From the NCBI GenBank assembly GCA_004194705.1, contig SADC01000055.1:186001-250000 (forward strand): DNA of 64,000 nt, given 5' to 3'. Shown in pieces: positions 57,770 through 64,000 of the stretch (the stretch's first letter is position 1; the number at the start of each line of letters is the position of its first letter). Position numbers and translations under genes: made by a program. This DNA is from Ditylenchus dipsaci (taxonomy: Eukaryota > Nematoda > Chromadorea > Rhabditida > Anguinidae). The notes beneath the pieces are model-generated. The model saw only the letters and a program-made list of their open reading frames with translations, did not search any database and was not told where the DNA came from.

Positions 57770-58360
57770 AATTGGAAAGAAAGGGTTTTCGTGGCAAGAC
57801 CCAAAAAACTAATTTAAACTTTATTCGTTGGTTCTTACAGCAAAGTTTTTGTGGTATTACAGCAAATTTAGACTTAAAAGATCGCTGAAATTCTGCGCTA
57901 CAAGCTGAAAAGAAAAAATGAAGCTGACTAATTTAGCTTCGGAGTTTTAAAATAAAAATTACAATAGCTTTGATTTTCCCATTTCATAGCTCAGGCTTGG
58001 GCTTAGTGATCTCTGACATGTAAGAGCCGTTTTAAAAACAAATCAACAATGCTGAACACGAATCTGATGTCAGAATTTTTAGTTTATATAACAGGAATGA
58101 ATTTTTACGTTAAATTGTTTTTTTGATAATTTTTTGATTTGTTTTTGGACTTTAGCTCAACACTTGAAAGCCCTTTTTGATTGTCTTTGAAGAAATATTT
58201 AACGCTACTTTTCTGGCTCTGTCGAATAGTGTGTATCGTTTACATAATGAAAAGATAATTGGAAAAGTGACACGATTGTTTTTTTTGACCAAAGCTATTA
58301 CGCTTTATTATGCTAGTCGCCTAAGCAATATGTAGTTAGAAAGCTTCAAATCTCAGCTTC

Positions 58361-59050
58361 CAAACAAGCTATTAAACGTATGTACAGTATTTTAATATGA
58401 CAGAAAAAATACATAATTAATATGGGGCGTGTGATTTTCAGTGACCCAATTTTAAGAGGTCAGTTGACCCCTTCATATTTCGTATTTTAAAATTCTGAAA
58501 CCAGATTTCGATTCAGCGTGAAAAACTGAGTCTAACTGGCTGTTATCGTTGCTCGCCATCAGGAGTGTTATATATAAAGTTAATCAGAGGAACATCGATC
58601 TAGAACAAATTAATTTATAAATCTTTTTAAAATTTTAAATCTAGCCAACAATGAACACTAACCAACAATATGAGCCATAAAAACCCTATCTTCATATTTA
58701 ACAATATCAGGATCGTAGAAATTGTAATATCTCGTCTTCACAAAGCCCAAGCGCTGATAGAACGCCAAAACCTCCTTGCTGTCGTCCGCGGACGAAACCC
58801 AACTCGTATAGATTCCAACTCGTATAACCCAACTCGTATAGGTCCAACTCGTATAGCCCAACTCGTATAGGTCCCAACTCGTATAACCCAACTCGTATAG
58901 GTCCAACTCGTATGGCCCAACTCGTATAGGTCCAACTCGTATAACCCAACTCGTATAGGTCCCAACTCGTATGGCCCAACTCGTATAGGTATCAATTCGT
59001 ACAGATCCTGACTCAAAGAAGAGTTCAAGTCCACCTAGACGCAAACGTTT
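58361..59050 (-). repeat. long inverted repeat, left arm (array + GNAT-like exon)
   Basis: About 690 bp complementary to 63170-63800: unique flank (GATGTTCCTCTGATTAACTT on the reverse strand), a GNAT-like terminal exon, an array of TACGAGTTGG.(A/C)CTA units (58800-59000) and GATCTGTACGAATTGATACC. The array frames (YTSWVIRVG) are not a protein. Confidence 0.85.
58658..58797 (-). pseudogene. GNAT acetyltransferase-like C-terminal fragment
   Basis: The frame SSADDSKEVLAFYQRLGFVK then TRYYNFYDPD and EDRVFMAHIVG* has the A-x-x-FY-x-x-x-GF motif and following Tyr-rich strand of the GNAT fold's C-terminal half. The acetyl-CoA loop (Q/R-x-x-G-x-G/A) and the N-terminal half are absent. Upstream the frame runs directly into the TACGAGTTGG array. 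Looks like a captured last exon. Confidence 0.45.
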
Positions 59051-59712
59051 TATTTGGTCAGCTAAAACTTTGTTAGCAGAACTACCGTATTTTCTCTATC
59101 AATCTCACACGGCGATGATTTCTCAGCCCATAGAAAATTGCGAACTCGTAAATTGAAAATAGCCTTAACTCCAAAATGCTATTTAGAAACATGAGATGGG
59201 TATTATTTAATAAAAATGATAATTTACTGATTGTATGTTCCGACTACAATCAAACCTCGATAGAATTACCCAGGTTTTATCCAGTTTCTAGGGGTTCAAT
59301 GACCCTTGATACAGTGTGACCCTCGATAAAGTGTATTTTCTTCTAAACCGTAGGCGTTACATTATATCAAAGTTTGACTCCAACGGCTCCATAAGAGAAT
59401 GTGTGATTGCCTAGCCCACATACGACAGCCAAAAACAAATACCTCTATTTTTTTATTGCAAGCAAACAAATCAAACAAAAGGAGAATGAGCCGGAAACAA
59501 ATTAAGGAGACATACTTAATATAGAATTTACGGCGTTTCTTTCTTCTTCTGAGGTGCTACACTCATCTTGCTCTTCACGACACTCTTGGTTGCCAGTCGG
59601 ATCCTCATTGCAGCCCATCATGTCACAAGAAATTGTCAAGCACGAGCCATGTATCCCTTAAAAACAAACATTTTGTTGCTATTTAGATTTTAAGAACGCG
59701 ACTTTAGACTGC

Positions 59713-59720
59713 TCTAGAGG
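59713..59720. repeat. 8-bp target-site duplication, left
   Basis: TCTAGAGG, repeated exactly at 62470-62477. Eight-base duplications are the hAT hallmark. Confidence 0.9.
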
Positions 59721-60170
59721 CAGGGTTCGACAAATGTGCCCTTTCAGGGCACAATGTGCCCTTTTTATTAAATTTCACAGCTGAAAAAAATATGTGCCCT
59801 AAAAAGGGCACAATGTGCCCTAATTAGGGCACATTTTTTTTCGCGCCATATTTATGTGCCCTTTTTAGGGCACAATGTGCCCTAATTAGGGCACATTTTT
59901 TTTGGCCTTAATTTATGTGCCCTTTTCAGGGCACATCGGTCAGAAAATGTGCCCTTTTCAAGGAAAAATGTGCCCTTTTCTTTTTCAAAATTTTTGTTAC
60001 TTTTTTTAACTTTTTTCAATTTTTTGTGTTTTTTACAGATTTTATTCATAGTTCGGCCTATACATGTTTATTATAGTTTACTATATAAATACTTAAAATA
60101 ATCACGGTAAATATCAGTGTTTCGCATGTAAATTGAGCATTCTTATTTCTAGATCTATATTTCTCTGCTT

Positions 60171-60596
60171 TTAAGCGGCTCTTTTCTTAGCAGCATGTCG
60201 GATGCGGTTGCTAATGCACATCCACAGAGCAATTAACAAGGTCATGAGGAAAATCATGCCACCTAAGCCATAAGTCAGCTAACCAACAAGGGTTGCGTTT
60301 GAGTTAAGCCATGCCTGTAGTTGTGGAAAGCCACTCCACACGGCCCAAGTCGCAATACTGGTGTCAACAGAGGATACTCCACCAGATATGAAAGCCTTGA
60401 CAGTTCCCTTGTTCTTGCTGTCAGGCTTGCTGCCTTCACTGGCACTGTCTCCAGATACTGATCGCCCATCATTTGAGTTTCCATCACTAGAGGCACTGCC
60501 TCCATTGTTACCGCGACCGCCACCTCTACCTGATCTACGTTTTGCTCTAACTAGAGCATTGTTTTTTGAAAAAATTGTCATATTTACTTGATTCAT
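60171..60596 (-). CDS. unrecognised small membrane-anchored protein gene in the hAT element, with an in-frame TAG
   Basis: From ATG at 60596 (MNQVNMTIFSKNNALVRAKR) the frame continues through a Gly/Arg block (SGRGGGRGNNGGSAS), an acidic Ser/Asp-rich linker, then AFISGGVSSVDTSIATWAVW and LNSNATLVG, where a TAG stands at 60279-60281. The same frame continues without a break: LTYGLGGMIFLMTLLIALWM, a clear membrane segment, then a basic tail (CISNRIRHAAKKRAA) and TAA at 60171. So about 106 codons plus 35 beyond the stop. The stop splits the hydrophobic anchor from the rest, suggesting either decay by one substitution or readthrough. It is opposite to the transposase. I do not recognise the family and it is not a normal hAT component. 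Confidence 0.4.
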
Positions 60597-60707
60597 TAAG
60601 GTCAAAAACTGGAAAGCCGTCCTTTAGCTGAAAAGCCATATTTTTTTGTTTGAGAGAAAAAAGTCGAATAGTGCCAGATATTTAAACAAATTATCAAAAA
60701 AAGGCTA

Positions 60708-60903
60708 AACAGAACCTTTGGGGCCCACTCGCCAGAACCCTAGGGGCTCAGTCATTTAAGTCTAATCTATGCGAAAAATAAATGAGGCGCAAATTCAAAT
60801 TGAATATTTTTTTGCATAGATTAGACTTAAAATGACTGGGGCCCCTAGGGTTCGGGCGAGTGGGGCCCCTAGTGTTCTGGCGAGTGGGGCCCAAAGGTTC
60901 TGT
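60708..60903. mobile_element. palindromic MITE nested in the hAT element
   Basis: AGAACCTTTGGGGCCCACTC...GAGTGGGGCCCAAAGGTTCT; inner TAAGTCTAATCTATGC / GCATAGATTAGACTTA. The right arm has an extra direct copy of the GGCGAGTGGGGCCCCTAG block. Confidence 0.85.
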
Positions 60904-61479
60904 TGCTCCCAAAAAAAACACTGTTAAGTATGTTCTGACAAGCTATCATTGTTTGTTTTAAGAAAACATCTTTTCACGTTTTTATCAGGGCTCGCCGACC
61001 CAGATAATTTTTTGAATGGGCGCTTTGAAAACTATCCTTTTTGCTTTGCAAAAAAGCTTGATATGTCAAATAAATTGCTATCACTGTTGTAAAACACGGT
61101 GAAGTTTCTCTGAAATAGCAGAAATTTTGAGGCGCACATAAAAAATAATCATGTCAGCAAGCTCTGTATTTAATTTTCTGACTTGAAAAGAAGCAACATG
61201 TTGAACCCGAAAGTTTAACGATTTTTCGTTCGAAAATAGCATTTTTAGTTTCAACCATTTACTAATACTTTAAAGTCAAATCTTTTAGCGGACTATTACA
61301 ACCCTCCCCAAATTGTATAAAAATAAATGAATAACTATTTTGCAAATGCTTTCAATATATTCGCTCACCTTGTGCTGAATAAGAAGCACTATTATTCACT
61401 TCATCGTTCTCGGCCACTCCATACAGAGCAACACAGATGAAAATGCAAAGCAGATGCAAAGCAGAAGCTTAAAAACTTT

Positions 61480-62136
61480 ATTGTTGATGATAACTCAACC
61501 ATTAGCAGCTTCATTGCTCGCGCTGCTTTATTCACTCCTGATAAAAAAATGACCGAGATGAATAAAAAGTAGCACTTTGCTCAGCTTTTGTGGACCCTCA
61601 AATAAGAAACCAGTTATCGTTTTTGTGCCGAAAAGTTGAGCGTTGGAACTTAGAAGAGGTGAAGAACAGAATAAAAGCAAACCTCATAATTTATTTTAGA
61701 TAGTAAACGCTGTCCCAGCTGAAGCTTTGTTGCTAGGAGATGGTTTACAAGACGCTGTGTTTCCTAATTCACAGCAAAATAGTGGTTCACGCATGTACTT
61801 TGAAGCTGAACCTGTAACTGTGGAAATAGCTGCTGAAATTGCCATCTATAATAATCTAGCGGCTAGTAATTCTTTGAATACCCTGGAATTCTGGAAGACA
61901 TTCGAAAAAGACTTCCTATGCTAGCTCGAGTTGCTAAAAAATATTTGCCCATACAGGCTTCAAGCACGACGAGCGAAAGAGCTTTTTCGCTACTGCGACT
62001 CAACGCAACAGAACTGCGCAATCGACTGGAACCTGAAACAAATTCAAAGCTAATATGTCTGCGATCACTATTTCTCAATAACATGTTGCCAGAAATAGAC
62101 GAATTAAATAATGCTGAAAATTTAATGGACCTGTAA
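61480..62136 (+). pseudogene. hAT transposase, C-terminal part (dimerisation domain), broken
   Basis: Fragments in order: NFIVDDNSTISSFIARAALF (61480s), VDPQIRNQLSFLCRKVERWN (61598-, in another frame), then 61727-62136 with EAEPVTVEIAAEIAIYNNLA, LNTLEFWKTFEKDF, a frame/stop break at 61920-61924, LARVAKKYLPIQASSTTSER and AFSLLRLNATELRNRLEPET. The last part is the conserved hAT dimerisation motif (W-K-x...LA-x-x-A-x-x-x-L-x-I-x-A-[ST]-S-x-x-SER-x-F-S). The BED finger and RNase-H-like core are not recognisable, so the element is non-autonomous. Confidence 0.85.
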
Positions 62137-62469
62137 TAAATTGTATATCTTAAATGTTGCATATCAACAAAACAATTTAATGCTAGTTATTCTAACTATG
62201 TATAGGCCGAAATATGAATAAAATCTGTGAAAAACAAAAAAATTGAAAAAAAGTTAAAAAAGGTAACAAAAATTTTGAAAAAGAAAAGGGCACATTTTCC
62301 TTGAAAAGGGCACATTTTATGACCGATGTGCCCTAAAAAGGGCACATAAATGAAGGCCAAAAAAATGTGCCCTAAAAAGGGCACATTGTGCCTTTTCGAG
62401 GGCACATAATTTTTCAAAAATACGATGTGCCCTGAAATGTGCCCTTTAGGGCACATTTGTCGAACCCTG

Positions 62470-62477
62470 TCTAGAGG
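62470..62477. repeat. 8-bp target-site duplication, right
   Basis: TCTAGAGG, identical to 59713-59720. Confidence 0.9.
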
Positions 62478-63169
62478 TGACTAAAGTCTAAATTTTCCTT
62501 TTTTGGCAAACTTTTGCTCGTAAAATTTTTTTCCCTTTTCCCGTGCTTCGGCTGTCATATATCAAAATGCGCCGAAATATATCATTTACGTGATAAAAGT
62601 AACCACAAGAATAATTAGAAAAATATTTGCCAAGCAATCAGCCAATTAGCATCCCAACTAAAAAGTGGATTTCTAAAAGTCTAATTCGGAGTCTAATTAT
62701 GAAAATCGATTTATCTTAGTTTTGCTATCATATGCTGGATGTAGTTTATATCTCATCTGAAAGCCAGATAAATTATCTTCCGACCACTAAAAACCGTTTT
62801 TCGTAAAGTTCACTAATCGGTGAGATATAGTCGAATTAGCATCAGTCTAATTTTTTTTTCGTTTTTACTACGGGTCCTGATCACGATGGTCATTTTCTCT
62901 TTCTTCCAACGATCAAGCAGCGAGCGACATCCTGTGCAAGCATAGCGAACCATTTTGGGCCATTATAGACGCTAGACCACGTATAACACATCTTCGGATT
63001 TTCTGCTTCGGTGACTGCCAACTTTTATATAGCCTATGCGCTGCGAGTAAGTGAAACTAATCGTAGCCATATAAAAATTTAAACTCATACACATAGAAAA
63101 AACTAAGAGTAATAAGTTTTCTTAGTGATCAGTGCCCCGAAAATGTTTAAATGATGCTAACGAACTAGT
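62478..63169. other. non-coding stretch
   Basis: No supported gene or repeat structure. It lies between the hAT element and the right inverted arm. Confidence 0.45.
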
Positions 63170-63757
63170 TGTTACATGTACGAATTGATACCTATACGAG
63201 TTGGGATATACGAGTTGGACCTATACGAGTTGGGTTATACGAGTTGGGATCTATACGAGTTGGGTTATACGAGTTGGACCTATACGAGTTGGGTTATACG
63301 AGTTGGATCTATACGAGTTGGGTTTCGTCCGCGGACGACAGCAAGGAGGTTTGGCGTTCTATCAGCGCTTGGGCTTTGTGAAGACGAGATATTACAATTT
63401 CTACGATCCTGATATTGTTAAATATGAAGATAGGGTTTTTATGGCTCATATTGTTGGTTAGTGTTCATTGTTGGCTAGATTTAAAATTTTAAAAAGATTT
63501 ATAATTAATTTGTTCTAGATCGATGTTCCTCTGATTAACTTTATATATAACACCCTGATGGCGAGCAACGATAACAGCCAGTTAGACTCAGTTTTTCACG
63601 CTGAATCGAAATCTGGTTTCAGAATTTTAAAATACGAAGTATGAAGGGGTCAACTGACCTCTTAAAATTGGGTCACTGAAAATCACACGCCCATATTAAT
63701 TATGTATTTTTTCTGTCATATTAAAATACTGTACATACGTTTAATAGCTTGTTTGGA
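63170..63757 (+). repeat. long inverted repeat, right arm (array + GNAT-like exon)
   Basis: TACGAATTGATACCTATACG, about eight TACGAGTTGG units, the GNAT-like exon (63322-63461) and the same flank as the left arm, ending ACGTTTAATAGCTTGTTTGG. The GNAT frame lacks one T relative to the left arm (GAGGTTTGG against GAGGTTTTGG), so it is frameshifted here. Confidence 0.85.
63322..63461 (+). pseudogene. GNAT-like C-terminal fragment, frameshifted copy
   Basis: Same peptide as 58658-58797 after the frameshift (AFYQRLGFVKTRYYNFYDPD). No start, no cofactor loop. Confidence 0.45.
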
Positions 63758-64000
63758 AGCGTTTGCGTCTAGGTGGACTTGAACTCTTCTTTGAGTCAGG
63801 ATCTGTACGAATTGATACCTATACGAGTTGGGCCATACGAGTTGGGACCTATACGAGTTGGGTTATACGAGTTGGACCTATATGAGTTGGGCCATACGAG
63901 TTGGGACCTATACGAGTTGGGTTATACGAGTTGGGACCTATACGAGTTGGGCTATACGAATTGGACCTATACGAGTTGGGTTATACGAGTTGGAATCTAT
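63758..64000 (+). repeat. second TACGAGTTGG array, running off the window
   Basis: GCGTTTGCGTCTAGGTGGAC, GATCTGTACGAATTGATACC then about ten TACGAGTTGG units. The order equals the complement of 58800-59050, so a further head-to-tail unit probably continues past the end. Confidence 0.8.

Larger units (their letters stand above)
59721..62469 (+). mobile_element. hAT transposon, 2749 bp
   Basis: Ends CAGGGTTCGACAAATGTGCC...GGCACATTTGTCGAACCCTG, a perfect 8-bp TSD, and a plus-strand frame with a hAT C-terminal dimerisation domain. The arms (about 59721-59990 and 62280-62469) are arrays of palindromic GTGCCCTTTTTAGGGCAC units. Also carries a minus-strand small gene (60171-60596) and a nested palindromic MITE (60708-60903). 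Confidence 0.92.

Noticed and set aside
58658..59044. 128-codon minus-strand frame with YTSWVIRVG repeats
   Set aside because: Only the last 45 or so residues look like a protein (GNAT-like). The rest is the TACGAGTTGG array, open in all three frames.

Overview
This 64 kb window is AT-rich, repeat-choked animal DNA and is most likely from a rhabditid nematode close to Caenorhabditis. The evidence is a single-exon SRH-type serpentine chemoreceptor, a cluster of BTB+MATH (BATH-type) genes, introns ending TTTCAG or TTTTAG, Tc1, pogo, hAT and Mutator relatives, dozens of foldback MITEs, and a short interstitial run of the nematode telomere unit TTAGGC. No species assignment is possible from the sequence alone.

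Layout. 0.2-1.2 kb: an intact chemoreceptor gene on the minus strand. Its 5' end and upstream DNA are duplicated almost unchanged at 3.3 kb, and a third piece of the upstream DNA lies at 37 kb. 2.0-2.95 kb: islands of GGCGCC arrays. 4.85-7.5 kb: a foldback element split by a 2.1 kb Mutator-like element with a 9-bp target duplication. It carries a spliced gene with a FLYWCH-like finger and a SWIM-like C-terminus but no visible catalytic core. 10.2-56.9 kb: four plus-strand paralogues (A 10176-18720, B 27901-33194, C 39846-47397, D 49902-56899) with the same nine-exon plan: a short leader, MATH exons, BTB exons and a C-terminal helical exon. Their introns and the spaces between them are almost wholly transposon-derived: a pogo relic at 19.4-20.6 kb, a Tc1-like relic at 22.2-24.0 kb, nested 8-bp-TSD elements at 24.6-26.0 kb, and many foldbacks. 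Every insertion I could place avoids the exons. 58.4-64 kb: inverted arms carrying TACGAGTTGG arrays and a GNAT-acetyltransferase-like terminal exon, enclosing a 2.75 kb hAT element with an 8-bp target duplication.

How the genes relate. Known MATH-BTB proteins are adaptors that bring substrates to CUL-3 ubiquitin ligases, and such genes expand in lineage-specific clusters in nematodes. Here the gene structures survive but each copy has at least one single-base frame break, so either all four are decaying or the assembly carries homopolymer indels. D is the most complete; in B, C and D the BTB exons (5-7) are open, and A has breaks in exons 5 and 6. The chemoreceptor is the only multi-domain gene with a fully open frame.

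The most unusual feature is a theme shared by unrelated elements. At least seven have inverted ends built from arrays of a short, element-specific unit (GCCCGC-type, GTGCCC, CGAAACTTGGCAAAA, TTACCTTTACC, AACGTGGCAC, CCGCAAATGTC, TACGAGTTGG). Several foldbacks also share a CCTTGGTCCC...CTGTTG motif. All calls come from reading the sequence; no database search was run.
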